The notes beneath the pieces are model-generated. The model made no database searches. It was given only the letters and a program-made list of their open reading frames with translations, and was not told the DNA's origin. This document shows positions 34,626-44,461 of a stretch of DNA of 64,000 nucleotides, piece by piece (position 1 is the first letter of the stretch; each line of letters begins with the position of its first letter). Both the position numbers and the translations under genes were made by a program. Source of the stretch: Ureibacillus aquaedulcis (GTDB lineage Bacteria; Bacillota; Bacilli; Bacillales_A; Planococcaceae); assembly GCF_030418165.1 (NCBI RefSeq), contig NZ_JAUHTQ010000009.1:1-64000 (forward strand), in the 5' to 3' direction.

Positions 34626-36389
34626 CTAGGCAAGCTTGAATTGTTGAATTAAATCATTTAGTTCCTTGGCCAGGATTGCCAGCTCCTCTGAACTTGCCGC
34701 TACTTCTTCCATGGAGCTGCTTGTTTGTTGAGTAGAGGCCGAGGTTTGTTCCACGCCCGCTGCTGATTCTTCTGAAATGGATGCAATTTCCTCTATAGAG
34801 GAATTCATCTGCTGGCTTGTCGATTTAATCATCGTTAAACTATCGCTAACCGTTTGGATATTATCAACCATCACTTTAACAGAATCGGAGATTTTTTCGA
34901 ATGTCTCGCCCGTTGTTTTAAGTTGATGGGTCCCCTTTTCTACCTCTGTATAGCCGCTTTGTAATGCATTCGCTACCTCCGAAGAATCCGTTTGAATTTT
35001 TCCAACGATATGCGTAATATCCGAAACAGAATTCGCTACCTGTTCCGCAAGTTTTCTCACTTCTTCCGCAACTACCGCAAAGCCTCTCCCCTGTTCTCCA
35101 GCACGGGCTGCTTCAATCGCAGCATTCAAGGCAAGCAAGTTCGTTTGTTCTGCTACCTCTTTAATTACCGTTACTAATTTAGAAATTTCATTTGATTGGA
35201 CATCCAATTGTTGAACCTTTAGAACAGAGTCATGGACAATTCTGTCTATATTCCCCATCTGTTCAATCGATTGAAGCATTAGCTGAGAACCGCCTTCTGT
35301 CAATCGCAATACTTCATAGGATGATTGATGGATTCTTTCGCCATTCTCATTGGCTTCCTCAACCTTCTCTACATAAGTCCCCATAGCAGAAGAAAGATCG
35401 GATGCATGACTTGCCTGTGACTCTGTGCCAAAAGCAATTTCCTCCATCGTTTTAGCCACTTGTTCCGCGCCTATTTTCACCTCATTTGCCGATTGCGTCA
35501 GTTCCTCACTATGACCTGTAATCATTTGAGAAGCTTGCGAAATGTTTTGAATCATGGAACTTAACTTACTTTGCAAGCTATTTAAGCCACTAGCCAGCTG
35601 CCCTGTCTCATCCTTGGATGTGATTTCAAGTGGATTGCGTGTTAAATCCCCTTCTGCAATATATTCCATCTGTTCCGTTACTTTTTTGATAGGGTTTGAA
35701 ACGTGATTTGCAAACAGCCATATGATCAAAACCCCAATCACAAGTGTAATCCCCATGATGATTAGGTTTAATTGGAGTATTTCATTGGCTGGTTGGTTAT
35801 AATCGACCAGATAAGAACCTGCAACTACTACCCAGCCCCACTCGGGGAAAGCTTTTGAGTAAGTTACTTTTTCCTCAATTATTTCTTGGTCACCGGGAAG
35901 TGGAAAATAATAATATGTAAATCCCCCGCCACTTAATCCTTTTTCTATAAATTCCTGTGCATAAGTTTTACCGTTTATATCTTCTTTATCCCAAAGGTTA
36001 GTTCCCTCGCTATTGGGGTGAGCAACCATATTTCCTTCACTATCAGAAACAAAAACATATCCGTTTTCGCCCAGGTCAAAATTTTTGTTGATTGGTCTTG
36101 TTTTATCTTCCTGCATTTCCCCCAGGATGGAGATTTTTACTTTTTCCTTTGCCTCATCTAATGAAATGTCTCCATTTTCAACTTGTTCATTTAACACAGT
36201 CATTAATTCGATTGTGTGTTGAACACTATTTTTCAAATTCGTCTGACCAAGTTCATTTAGGCTATCACTACTCTTCTGATAGCTGAAAATACCCAGAATA
36301 ACTAATGGAATCGTCAGTAGCAATATAGAAACAGTTAATAGCTTTAGTTTGATTGATCTAGCAAAAAAACCTTTTCCCTTGGATTTCAT
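34626..36389 (-). CDS. Methyl-accepting chemotaxis protein with sCache sensor
   Basis: A 587-residue chemoreceptor: transmembrane 1 at about 14-34, a single-Cache periplasmic domain at 35-205 ([30 protein letters not shown]), transmembrane 2 at 207-227, HAMP at 228-280, and a signalling coiled coil whose tip reads [20 protein letters not shown]. sCache domains often bind small carboxylates. It is convergent with madLM, so malonate or a related acid is a plausible but unproven attractant. Confidence 0.9.
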   Translation of the reverse strand: MKSKGKGFFARSIKLKLLTVSILLLTIPLVILGIFSYQKSSDSLNELGQTNLKNSVQHTIELMTVLNEQVENGDISLDEAKEKVKISILGEMQEDKTRPINKNFDLGENGYVFVSDSEGNMVAHPNSEGTNLWDKEDINGKTYAQEFIEKGLSGGGFTYYYFPLPGDQEIIEEKVTYSKAFPEWGWVVVAGSYLVDYNQPANEILQLNLIIMGITLVIGVLIIWLFANHVSNPIKKVTEQMEYIAEGDLTRNPLEITSKDETGQLASGLNSLQSKLSSMIQNISQASQMITGHSEELTQSANEVKIGAEQVAKTMEEIAFGTESQASHASDLSSAMGTYVEKVEEANENGERIHQSSYEVLRLTEGGSQLMLQSIEQMGNIDRIVHDSVLKVQQLDVQSNEISKLVTVIKEVAEQTNLLALNAAIEAARAGEQGRGFAVVAEEVRKLAEQVANSVSDITHIVGKIQTDSSEVANALQSGYTEVEKGTHQLKTTGETFEKISDSVKVMVDNIQTVSDSLTMIKSTSQQMNSSIEEIASISEESAAGVEQTSASTQQTSSSMEEVAASSEELAILAKELNDLIQQFKLA

Positions 36390-36569
36390 CTATAACATCC
36401 CCACTATTTCAATATAATTTTTCTCTATTTCCAACCTTTTATGCTAAAATAATCCAACTTATTCTTTTCCCGATTATATTCCTACTAGACTAAAAATTCA
36501 ATAGATTATATTAATAATTGATAGTATTTTTGAGACGAAAGACCTCCTACTATTTTAATAGAATAAATA

Positions 36570-36605
36570 AAAATAGCGCCTCTACAGAAGGTAGAAACGC
36601 TTTGC
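36570..36605 (-). terminator. Terminator of the phosphotransferase gene
   Basis: On the minus strand GCG...TCTAC pairs with GTAGA...CGC, followed by TATTTTTATTT. Confidence 0.65.
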
Positions 36606-36634
36606 TTTATAGTTTATCTACTAAGACTTTTCAA

Positions 36635-37495
36635 CTATAGGAAACCTTTTAATCTGGCAAGATTTTCTTCAAGAAAAAGAGCATTCTTCTCGATTCCACG
36701 GCGTTTGCACCAACCTACACTGTTAAAGGCATCTGTAAAAAGATAAAAAGGCAAGACAACTTCCAAATCGATTAAAGGCCTGATGCTTTGATAGCCTTTT
36801 TTAAAGGCTGCATATAAAGTCGGGCTGTGGCATAAAAAATCACGGTATAGTTTAGTAAAATCAATGTCTGTTGAACCAAATCGGACGCTTTCAAAATCAA
36901 TCATGCCAGAAACCCGATCCCCATTAATAATAATATTTGCCGGTCGAAAATCCATATGTACAAAGCTTGGGCCATCTGGAGAAGGTATGCGTTGTTTCAT
37001 GGCTTCATATTTCTCAATAGCTTGATTATATAAACGTTCATCTACTACCTCTTTAACATCCTCGGCAAAGCTATAAAATTGTTTTTCTATAAATTGGGAC
37101 CAGTATGGAAATTCATCTTCTATACCGGATAATATTTTCCCCTTTGGCGGCTGTATGCTATGCATTGTTGCTTGAAGAACCCCGACTTGAAATGCGGCTG
37201 TTGGTGAAACGTCAGTTGTTAACGGTTTCCCTTTCAGCTCAGACAATACAAAAGCACCCGGACATTCTTCATCACCAGAGCAACAATCCAGCATTTCGGG
37301 AATGGCTACACGCCCTTTTAAAATTTCATAAGCTTCCAATTCTCGCTGATACTTCAATTTTGTATAAGGAATTTTTAAAAATATATTCTCACCGTTATGT
37401 AAGGTACATTTATAAACGGTTGAACTATGTGAATCTTCTACCTCATTCATAGATGCTACCCGCAACCCAAGTTGTTCGATGACACGATTTAACAA
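36635..37495 (-). CDS. APH-family phosphotransferase (kinase-like)
   Basis: A 286-residue aminoglycoside-phosphotransferase-fold protein: ATP-binding lysine in NIFLKIPY, hinge FVLSELKG, catalytic loop FVHMDFRPANIIIN and metal site GMIDFESVRFGSTDIDF. APH-fold kinases phosphorylate many small molecules, and nothing here identifies an antibiotic substrate. Start is taken as TTG 37495, with AGGGGG 7 bases upstream; the longer reading would include that site. Confidence 0.8.
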   Translation of the reverse strand: MLNRVIEQLGLRVASMNEVEDSHSSTVYKCTLHNGENIFLKIPYTKLKYQRELEAYEILKGRVAIPEMLDCCSGDEECPGAFVLSELKGKPLTTDVSPTAAFQVGVLQATMHSIQPPKGKILSGIEDEFPYWSQFIEKQFYSFAEDVKEVVDERLYNQAIEKYEAMKQRIPSPDGPSFVHMDFRPANIIINGDRVSGMIDFESVRFGSTDIDFTKLYRDFLCHSPTLYAAFKKGYQSIRPLIDLEVVLPFYLFTDAFNSVGWCKRRGIEKNALFLEENLARLKGFL

Positions 37496-37603
37496 CAAGC
37501 ATCCCCCTAAGACTCTTATTAGTGATTCAACAAGAAAAGTTAATCCCAACTAACCCATAATATTTCGTATAAAATCAACATTCCACCTATTTAAAACATA
37601 AAA

Positions 37604-37632
37604 AAGAATTTGTCGCAGCGCATGCAACAAAT
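37604..37632 (-). terminator. Terminator of the DinB gene
   Basis: ATTTGTTGCA and TGCGACAAAT form a stem followed by TCTTTTTTAT on the minus strand. Confidence 0.75.
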
Positions 37633-37654
37633 CCATTTTTACTTTTAGCAGAAA

Positions 37655-38143
37655 TTATAACCCCAGCTTTTCTTTAACTTCTTTAATTTGCAATATATGA
37701 CGCATTTCATGGTAGCCAACAAACGGAATCCATTGTTTCAAGCTCATCTGTCCAAAAACCGGATGAGGGAATCCCTTTACTTTCAATACTTCCTTATCTG
37801 CTTCTTCCTCAATGTTCAGCAGTTTTTGATGTGTCATATTCAACTTCTTTTTCAACTCTTCCAATGTGGCAAAATCATTGCTTGGTTTCGTATATTTCGG
37901 AGCATCTATCTTTACTTCACGGTTTATAGCAGCTTCAATCGGCTTGATTTCAGCATTCACCACTTCGCCGTTTTCTAATTTACCTTGGATTGTTTTCGCT
38001 ATGGCACCTTCCATTAAATATAAGTGTTCTACGATCTGCTTTATTGACCACTGATCATCGGAGGGTTTTTTATTCAAGTTGTCAGCTGAAATTCCGTCAA
38101 TCTCATTAAATAATTCTTGTCGTGCTTTTTCATTTATTTGCAT
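37655..38143 (-). CDS. DinB-family protein (YfiT-like)
   Basis: A 162-residue four-helix bundle of the DinB_2 group: the first metal His in SIKQIVEHLYLMEG and the C-terminal pair in GYHEMRHILQIKEV. The three histidines bind a divalent metal, and some members are thiol-S-transferases dependent on bacillithiol. The ATG at 38143 is preferred behind GAGG. Its upstream edge overlaps the truncated YdcF gene. Confidence 0.85.
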   Translation of the reverse strand: MQINEKARQELFNEIDGISADNLNKKPSDDQWSIKQIVEHLYLMEGAIAKTIQGKLENGEVVNAEIKPIEAAINREVKIDAPKYTKPSNDFATLEELKKKLNMTHQKLLNIEEEADKEVLKVKGFPHPVFGQMSLKQWIPFVGYHEMRHILQIKEVKEKLGL

Positions 38144-38148
38144 CTTCG

Positions 38149-38499
38149 TCATCCTCTAAGTTCAGACTTGACGATATCCTCCGGGTTCACATTTTTTTTA
38201 ATTGCATAATCCCTTGCTACCTCTGACTCGGCAAACCTGTCTCCCTTTCCCTTGCCACCAGTAAAGAAGATTTTATCTACATATCCATTCTCATATAGCC
38301 AAATAGAATGATTGACTCTTTCCCGCAAAACAGGCGATGGTTCATCTTCCCAAGCCGCAGCGCCAAGCACCACAGCTACATCCGCCTTTACTAATTCGAT
38401 CCTCTTACTAAAAGACCAAATATTAACTGCTGAATAAATCATAAAAAGAAGTATAATGCCGATAACGATGGAGCTAAACCTGAACCAAGTTTTTTTCAA
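38149..38499 (-). pseudogene. YdcF/SanA-family gene truncated at the 3' end
   Basis: The 116-residue product has the family N-terminus: signal anchor (9-29), KADVAVVLGAAAWEDEPSPV, ERVNHSIWLYENGYVDKIFF and TGGKGKGDRFAESEVARDYA. Family members usually have about 190-200 residues; the second half of the DUF218 fold is missing and the reading frame runs straight into the DinB start. I read this as loss of the 3' part by deletion. It is unlikely to be functional. Confidence 0.65.
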
Positions 38500-38628
38500 C
38501 TCATCCCCACCTTGCTTTAGAAGTTGCTTTAAGTATAGTGTGTCGTCTTTTTCAGGACCAAACCTCTTTAACTATTCATCTACATCGAAAACTACTCTTC
38601 ATACTTCCAAAGTAGTAAAGTATCCAAT

Positions 38629-39108
38629 TCACCAATTCTTCTTGCCTAAGTGTTCCTTGTTAGCAAACTCAATATATTCTTTTATAATCGGAAAGTCTGG
38701 TGGACTTATATTGGAAGGAAGTTCGTTCACATGGAAGAATTTCAATCCTTGAACTTCCCCGTCTTCTTTTCTTAGTAGCCCTTGATAATCCTTGCATATG
38801 TAAGCTGCTACAACATTATATACCTCATCCCCGTGAGGATATTTATAATAGAATTTCTCACCAGAATAGATATTGAATAATGTTAAGCTGTTGGCAATTA
38901 GCCCGGTTTCTTCAAACAGTTCCCTATGAGCTGCTTGCTCTAAAGACTCCCCCAGATCCATTGAGCCACCAGCTAATCCCCAGCAATTATTATCCTCACG
39001 AAGCTGTAATAGCAGCCTATACTCCTCATCTATTAAAATGACACATGCTCCAGCCATAATAAGAGGACGGCTTCCTACCATCTTTCTTAAGTCCCTGATA
39101 TAGCCCAT
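38629..39108 (-). CDS. Nudix hydrolase
   Basis: A 159-residue Nudix protein with a canonical box (GGSMDLGESLEQAAHRELFE then ETGL). The N-terminal MGYIRDLRKMVGSRPLIMAG is typical of a Firmicutes group annotated as ADP-ribose-type pyrophosphatases, though its substrate is unknown. It lies 25 bases after the PhzF gene on the same strand and may be cotranscribed. Confidence 0.88.
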   Translation of the reverse strand: MGYIRDLRKMVGSRPLIMAGACVILIDEEYRLLLQLREDNNCWGLAGGSMDLGESLEQAAHRELFEETGLIANSLTLFNIYSGEKFYYKYPHGDEVYNVVAAYICKDYQGLLRKEDGEVQGLKFFHVNELPSNISPPDFPIIKEYIEFANKEHLGKKNW

Positions 39109-39133
39109 AAATCACCCAACCAATTAAGTTTTT

Positions 39134-40033
39134 TTACCCTTCCAATAGAACATTCATCTCTTTAACATAAACTGCATTCCCTGTTATCTGGATATCAAAT
39201 GATGCTTCACTTCTTTGGACATGTACGACAACGCGACCATCCTTCTTAATTTCATGACCTTGCTCAACTATAAGATCCAGCGGTTCCATCAAATTTTTTT
39301 TTATGTATTTTGCATAAAATGCGCCCATTACGCCAGAGGCTGTACCCGTTACAGCATCCTCAATCGTTCCTGAATATGGTGAAGAGAAGTGTCGGGCATG
39401 CATATCCGCATTGGGGTCATACGTTTCCATACAAAAAGGATGAACAGAAGCTTTGGGCATTTCCTTCAAGATTTCTGGAAACATCTTATTATTAGGCTTC
39501 ATTTTTTCAAAAGAATCAAGTTGTTTGATGGGTACCAGCAGGGTCCAAGTACCTGTACTTCCATAAAGTATCGGATAATGAGCATGAAGATCGGATTCTT
39601 TTAATCCGATTGAATTCGCCAACGCCTCTCTCGAACCTGTAAACTCCTTAAACTCGGGAGAAGCCTGTTTCATTGTGATAAGTATTTTATCATCAACAGA
39701 TGTATTAATTTTAACCGGAAGAATACCCGCCTTTGTTTCAATTGTTATATCTGTTTTGTTTCCCAATAAGCCTTTACTTTTCAGAGCATAGATAGTAGCC
39801 ATGGTTCCATGACCACATAAATTCATTTCATGACCCGGAGTAAAATACCGTATTCTGATATCCGCAACATCCGAATTAATTGCAAAAGCAGTCTCATTAA
39901 AGCCAACTTTGAAAGCAATTTCCTGCATTTCCACATCCGTCAATTCCTCTCCAGGCAACACTACTCCTGCAGGATTCCCCTTATTCGGTTCCCCGCTAAA
40001 AGCGTCATAATGATAAACTGTTATCGATTTCAT
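39134..40033 (-). CDS. PhzF-family isomerase/epimerase-like protein
   Basis: A 299-residue full-length PhzF protein: [20 protein letters not shown], the catalytic Glu in [28 protein letters not shown] and [17 protein letters not shown]. The fold is two diaminopimelate-epimerase-like halves. Phenazine synthesis is not implied because no other phz genes are present. AGGAGGA precedes the ATG. A tandem 11-bp repeat and palindrome lie upstream at 40106-40133. Confidence 0.88.
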   Translation of the reverse strand: MKSITVYHYDAFSGEPNKGNPAGVVLPGEELTDVEMQEIAFKVGFNETAFAINSDVADIRIRYFTPGHEMNLCGHGTMATIYALKSKGLLGNKTDITIETKAGILPVKINTSVDDKILITMKQASPEFKEFTGSREALANSIGLKESDLHAHYPILYGSTGTWTLLVPIKQLDSFEKMKPNNKMFPEILKEMPKASVHPFCMETYDPNADMHARHFSSPYSGTIEDAVTGTASGVMGAFYAKYIKKNLMEPLDLIVEQGHEIKKDGRVVVHVQRSEASFDIQITGNAVYVKEMNVLLEG

Positions 40034-40105
40034 ATCCTAATCCTCCTAGGTATCTCTCATTATTTTACCATTAATTTCTAATTGTTGATAAACAAAAACA
40101 CCTTG

Positions 40106-40133
40106 TTGATTGAATATTGATTGAATATTCAAT
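40106..40133. promoter_or_regulatory. Tandem 11-bp repeat overlapping a palindrome
   Basis: TTGATTGAATA occurs twice in tandem (40106-40116, 40117-40127), and ATTGAATATTCAAT (40120-40133) is a perfect palindrome. It sits between divergent PhzF and membrane-protein genes; the binding protein is unknown. Confidence 0.5.
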
Positions 40134-40251
40134 AATTTATATCTCCTCACAGACCTAGTTGTCAATCTAAATCGGACAAAAAATAGATATTTCTCCCACC
40201 ATCAGTTGTATTTGAATCAAAACGGGTAACAATAGAGAAAGGAGTGATTCC

Positions 40252-40917
40252 GTGAATACATTTATTTACTTCCTTCTTGCTTTTGGATATGTCGTTCTTT
40301 TAGTATGGGGGCTGATTCTGTCAAAAAAGAATATGTGGAATCTGACCAATGTGCTTTTGCTCGTTATTATTGGACTTATTTATGATAATTTCATCATTGC
40401 AGCAGGGAGATTTATCGGTGAAGGACAACTACTGGAAGGGTTAAATTATGCGCGATTTTGGTTACATGCCCTTTTCACGCCTACACTAGTTCTGTTTGCT
40501 TTTGGTATTTGTTCAAAACTTGGTTTACCTTGGGCCAAGAAGACATTCTGGAAAGTCATCTTCGGTTTGATAACGTTGGCGTTAATTCTTTATGAACTCT
40601 TTACTTCGGCCATTGGACTAAATTTGAGGACCAGGAAGGAAAATGGCCTCCTAAGCTATGAAAGTGTTGAGTCGGCTGGTCCAATCATGGTGATTTTGGT
40701 TACAGTAGTACTTGTCATTGTGGGAATCATTTTACTTAAAAATTTCCATTTCCCTTGGCTATTGATTGGGACACTTGTAATGATAGGCGGCAGTATATTA
40801 GGCATCTGGATTAAGAACTTTCCACTTACGAATATACTGGAATTTCTATTAATCCTTTCATTACTTTTGACGAAGCAGTTCCAAGTTAGACTGTCGGAAA
40901 TATCGACCACTGATTAA
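40252..40917 (+). CDS. Seven-helix membrane protein, unknown
   Basis: A 221-residue hydrophobic protein with about seven transmembrane segments and few charged residues in them. No transporter signature or active-site motif is seen. GAAAGGAGTG precedes the GTG/ATG start region. It is monocistronic, ending at a bidirectional terminator. Confidence 0.65.
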   Translation: MNTFIYFLLAFGYVVLLVWGLILSKKNMWNLTNVLLLVIIGLIYDNFIIAAGRFIGEGQLLEGLNYARFWLHALFTPTLVLFAFGICSKLGLPWAKKTFWKVIFGLITLALILYELFTSAIGLNLRTRKENGLLSYESVESAGPIMVILVTVVLVIVGIILLKNFHFPWLLIGTLVMIGGSILGIWIKNFPLTNILEFLLILSLLLTKQFQVRLSEISTTD

Positions 40918-40918
40918 A

Positions 40919-40952
40919 AAAGAGTCGTCTCTACTATTTGGGACGACTCTTT
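40919..40952. terminator. Bidirectional terminator
   Basis: AAAAGAGTCGTC and GGACGACTCTTTT pair almost perfectly between the convergent membrane-protein and uvsE genes. Confidence 0.8.
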
Positions 40953-40964
40953 TCTATCCTTGTT

Positions 40965-41930
40965 CTATTTTAAATAGAATGAGGATCCATCAATCACTTC
41001 AACATCTTCTCTTTTTTTAATTTCACTCATTAAAGTAAAGAGTGCTTCGTCCTTCTTTTTGGCCTCAATCATACAATCGATTTGCGGGATTGTCCCTTTG
41101 ATTTCCTTCAAAAACTTAAAGAACATATTCACATCCACATAATCGGCGTGATGACGGAATTCGGCTTCACTTTTTGGACTTGAAATATGCATTTTGATTG
41201 GCAGCGGGGAATCACTCCACGTTCCTAGGACACGGTCCCAATTCTCTTCCCAGTGTTCATTTTGATGGTGGGCAAGATGGTGATGATAGTCAAACACAAG
41301 CGGAATCCCCAATTTTTCACATAAATAGAGCGTATCGTCCAGTGTAAAGGATTTATCATCATTTTCAAGCAGTATCATTTTTTGGATGCCTGCTGGAACA
41401 TCCCCCCAATTATCTATAAAACTCTCCAACGATTTCTCGGGTTCCATGTATTTTCCTCCTACATGGAGCACACAACGATGTGCAGGATTAATATTCATAC
41501 CTTTGAGCAACAAATAGTGCATTTTCAAGTTTTTTATCGAGCTAGTGAATACTTCCCTTTTGTCAGAATTCAGAACGACAAAATGATCTGGATGGAAGTC
41601 GATTCTCATGTTATTTTTTGTTGCATATTCCCCTACTTCTTGCAGCTTTTCTTTAAGCGGCCTCATATAATTCCAATCAAGAAGTGCTTCATGGTTGGCC
41701 AGTGGTATTAGTCTGGAAGTCAGGCGATAGAAATGAACTTCATTAAAAAAGTTATTTTTCAGCAGTCTGTGCGTATTTTCTAAATTTTTAAGTGCAATCT
41801 GCTCCAATTTGCGGATTGCCGCTTCACGATCTTCGATTTTTTGAAATTGGGCAAAAGTCATGGTTTGGGATGGCGAAGCATTCTTGAGTTCCATGCTCAT
41901 CGCAACATAGCCTAGTCTTATAATTGTCAT
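40965..41930 (-). CDS. uvsE: UV DNA damage endonuclease UvsE
   Basis: A 321-residue TIM-barrel endonuclease that nicks 5' of UV photoproducts. It has the expected MTIIRLGYVAMSMELKNASP start, FYRLTSRLIPLANHE, MRIDFHPDHFVVL, HVGGKYMEPEKSLE, ENDDKSFTLDDTLYLCEKLG, VFDYHHHLAH and KMHISSPKSEAEFRHHADYV, which supply the metal-binding His/Glu/Asp residues. Matches the length of B. subtilis YwjD-type proteins; in endospore formers it can act in spores. Confidence 0.93.
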   Translation of the reverse strand: MTIIRLGYVAMSMELKNASPSQTMTFAQFQKIEDREAAIRKLEQIALKNLENTHRLLKNNFFNEVHFYRLTSRLIPLANHEALLDWNYMRPLKEKLQEVGEYATKNNMRIDFHPDHFVVLNSDKREVFTSSIKNLKMHYLLLKGMNINPAHRCVLHVGGKYMEPEKSLESFIDNWGDVPAGIQKMILLENDDKSFTLDDTLYLCEKLGIPLVFDYHHHLAHHQNEHWEENWDRVLGTWSDSPLPIKMHISSPKSEAEFRHHADYVDVNMFFKFLKEIKGTIPQIDCMIEAKKKDEALFTLMSEIKKREDVEVIDGSSFYLK

Positions 41931-42022
41931 CTTTCCACCTCAAATTTAGTATGTGGAGAAATGATGTTAGTAACCATGTATATCGCGGGATATGTCCAGA
42001 AATCAGAACGCAATAAAAGGAA

Positions 42023-42049
42023 AAAGCCTAGCAAATTCGCTAAGCTGTT
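42023..42049 (-). terminator. Terminator of the SRPBCC gene
   Basis: AGCTTAGC and GCTAGGCT pair and are followed by TTTTCC on the minus strand. Confidence 0.65.
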
Positions 42050-42065
42050 CGTACTATTTAGCTAA

Positions 42066-42509
42066 CTAATGGATCAAAGAAGCCCTTAAATTATTTATGC
42101 CATTTTCCAAATATGCCTTCAAACAAGTTAATGTATAAACCCAGCCTTCTTTTTGCCCGAGCATTTTGTTCATTACTTCTGGGTCAGTTTCATTCAGTCC
42201 CGATTCATTTACTTCTATAACGGTATTTTCAGAATCCAACTCATTTAGTGAAATGGTCACGATTGTTCCTTCACCCGATTCATCGCCCCATGAAAAGACG
42301 ATTTTCTTGGCCTGTTGGATTTCCAATACATGAATGGTGCCTTCTGCATTGTATTCATCATATCGTAAAGTAATCGTCTTCCCTTGTTCCCATCTGTCGG
42401 AACTCGATGAGAACCAGTAATTTCCGATTTTTTCTGGGTTCACTATGGCTTCAAACACTTCATTGGCTGACTTACTTATTTGAAGTTTCGTTGTTATTTT
42501 TGTATTCAT
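42066..42509 (-). CDS. SRPBCC (AHSA1-like) protein
   Basis: A 147-residue START-like protein: ISKSANEVFEAIVNPEKIGN at the start, then WEQGKTITLRYDEYNAEGTI, and EGWVYTLTCLKAYLENG at the C-terminal helix. Such domains enclose a hydrophobic ligand cavity; some act as Hsp90 co-chaperone-like proteins, but no specific role can be given. Confidence 0.85.
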   Translation of the reverse strand: MNTKITTKLQISKSANEVFEAIVNPEKIGNYWFSSSSDRWEQGKTITLRYDEYNAEGTIHVLEIQQAKKIVFSWGDESGEGTIVTISLNELDSENTVIEVNESGLNETDPEVMNKMLGQKEGWVYTLTCLKAYLENGINNLRASLIH

Positions 42510-42586
42510 GACAAATCATCTCCCGTTTAATAAATAAGTGGTTCTATAGTATTTTTCGTTTTTTCAAAAAGGATTGATCCTTCAGT

Positions 42587-42907
42587 TTAAAAGGCATCCG
42601 GGACGATATTCCAAATAAGATAAATGACAATGGCTATATGGAATAAAACCCCCGTACACAGAGTACGGATACTGAAGCTTTCAACTATGCGATTTATTAA
42701 GTAATATAGCCCAAAAAAGATAAAGCCATAAACGACAGGTAACCCTACGCTGTAAAATAATTTGCTTGAATCCGAAATATCTCCCGGTGGTGTATCAGCT
42801 GCAGTAAATAAAATGCCGCCAATTAACAGGGATAAAAATAGCTCAACAAAATAAGTAATTATACTGGCAATTAGAAAATAGGCACCTGGAACAATAGCTT
42901 GTTTCAA
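42587..42907 (-). CDS. Three-helix membrane protein, unknown
   Basis: A 106-residue protein with hydrophobic segments at about 9-38, 50-70 and 80-101. AGGAGG precedes the ATG. No family is recognised. It is upstream of the SRPBCC gene, on the same strand with a 77-base gap. Confidence 0.6.
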   Translation of the reverse strand: MKQAIVPGAYFLIASIITYFVELFLSLLIGGILFTAADTPPGDISDSSKLFYSVGLPVVYGFIFFGLYYLINRIVESFSIRTLCTGVLFHIAIVIYLIWNIVPDAF

Positions 42908-43046
42908 CGAAAAACCTCCTTACCCCTATCCAAATTATAGCATTTCCTTGCTCAAATAACTTTTTTCCTACATGTAAAAATGCCCTTGGCCGTGTTTCCA
43001 AAAGCCTGGCTTGGGTAAGCTAAAGCTAGAAAGGAGTGACATAAAG

Positions 43047-44294
43047 ATGACAAGAAAACTGATTAATGCTATTAAAGAGCAAGCCCTTCCACTCAACGAC
43101 CAAAGTTTGGACAAGATGCTCAAGGCTATTGGCAATGCCAGAATTGTTATGATTGGTGAAGCATCCCATGGTACATCCGAGTTTTATACAATCCGTGCCG
43201 AGTTCTCCAAAAGGCTCATAGAACAAAAAGGCTTTAATGTCATAGCCGTTGAGGGAGATTGGCCTTCTGTTCAGGCTATCAATCGGTATGTAAAAGGCTA
43301 CGAAAGTGATGATACCACTGCAAAGGAGATTCTCGTAAAATCGTTTAATCGCTGGCCGACCTGGATGTGGGCAAATGAAGAAGTCGAAGCGTTTACGGAG
43401 TGGCTAAAGGAGAAAAATACTTCAATGGCTGAAAAGGTTGGGTTTTATGGAATCGACCTTTACAGTCTCTATGAATCCATTGATGAGGTACTTAAATTTT
43501 TGTCAGAAAATCCTCAGTACAAAGTTGACTTGGAACATGCAAAAAAGGCCTTTTCCTGTTTCGAACCATACAACAGGATGCCGGAACATTATGCCCTATC
43601 CACCGCTCACTTTACAGGTGAATGTATCAGTGAAGTATCCAGCTTGTTGACATCCTTGCGAAGCCATGAAGAACAGTACTCAGATGAACATGAAGAGGAC
43701 TTAAATGTCATCATGAATGCTCTTGTAGCCAAAAATGCAGAAGCCTATTACCGGGCGATGATGCAGGATGCAAAATCATGGAATACCCGTGACTCGCACA
43801 TGGTCGAAGCGATTAATGAAATAATGAAGTACCATGGAGAGGATACGAAAATCATCATCTGGGAACATAACACACATATTGGCGATGCTTCCCAAACCGA
43901 TATGAAGGAAGATGGGCTATTCAATGTCGGACAACTAATGAGAGAGCAATACGGCATGGATAATACTTATGCAATAGGATTCGGTACGTATGAAGGCACA
44001 GTAATTGCGGCAGACAGCTGGGGAGATCCAATGGAAGTGATTGAAGTACCGCCTTCCAAACTCAGCACATGGGAAGGACAGCTTCATGCGGCCGGTGCTG
44101 AAGACAAAATCCTTCTTTTCAATGAAGAAAACCGTGAGATATTCAATGACTGGATTGGTCACCGAGCTATAGGTGTTGTATATAATCCCGCATTCGAGGC
44201 TTACGGGAATTATGTCCCTTCAAGGGTTGGCAGTAGATATGATGCCTTCATTTACATTGATCATACGAATGCTTTGAAGCCATTAAAGGAGTAG
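43047..44294 (+). CDS. Erythromycin-esterase-family protein
   Basis: A 415-residue EreA/SuccC-like protein: MIGEASHGTSEFYTIRAEFS, VEGDWPSVQAINRYVKG, KVGFYGIDLYSLYESIDEVL, IIIWEHNTHIGDASQTDM and HRAIGVVYNPAFEAYGNYVP. The His in GEASHG and the downstream Glu/His residues form the active site of the family. The substrate cannot be inferred; most chromosomal members of Bacillales are not resistance genes. The ATG at 43047 is chosen behind AAAGGAGTG. Confidence 0.85.
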   Translation: MTRKLINAIKEQALPLNDQSLDKMLKAIGNARIVMIGEASHGTSEFYTIRAEFSKRLIEQKGFNVIAVEGDWPSVQAINRYVKGYESDDTTAKEILVKSFNRWPTWMWANEEVEAFTEWLKEKNTSMAEKVGFYGIDLYSLYESIDEVLKFLSENPQYKVDLEHAKKAFSCFEPYNRMPEHYALSTAHFTGECISEVSSLLTSLRSHEEQYSDEHEEDLNVIMNALVAKNAEAYYRAMMQDAKSWNTRDSHMVEAINEIMKYHGEDTKIIIWEHNTHIGDASQTDMKEDGLFNVGQLMREQYGMDNTYAIGFGTYEGTVIAADSWGDPMEVIEVPPSKLSTWEGQLHAAGAEDKILLFNEENREIFNDWIGHRAIGVVYNPAFEAYGNYVPSRVGSRYDAFIYIDHTNALKPLKE

Positions 44295-44385
44295 ATCAAG
44301 CCTTTATTCATCCTGTCTTACTGCAATGAAAAGGAGCATTAGCTACTTACTTGAATCCTCATTCCGATAATGCAAATAGAATAAA

Positions 44386-44427
44386 TAAAAGTAAGTATCA
44401 ACCCTTGATGGATTGGCACTTACTTTT
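44386..44427. terminator. Bidirectional terminator
   Basis: AAAAGTAAGT and ACTTACTTTT pair between the convergent esterase-family and Nramp-like genes. Confidence 0.7.
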
Positions 44428-44461
44428 AATTTAATAGTAATTTTATGAGCTAAAGTTGTTT

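Noticed and set aside
36635-37495. Aminoglycoside resistance kinase
   Set aside because: Only the APH fold is recognisable; no subtype signature of a resistance enzyme and no mobile context.
39134-40033. Phenazine biosynthesis locus
   Set aside because: PhzF-fold proteins are widespread; no other phz genes are nearby.
43047-44294. Macrolide resistance gene (erythromycin esterase)
   Set aside because: Family membership alone; chromosomal members of this broad family mostly have other or unknown substrates and no resistance context is present.
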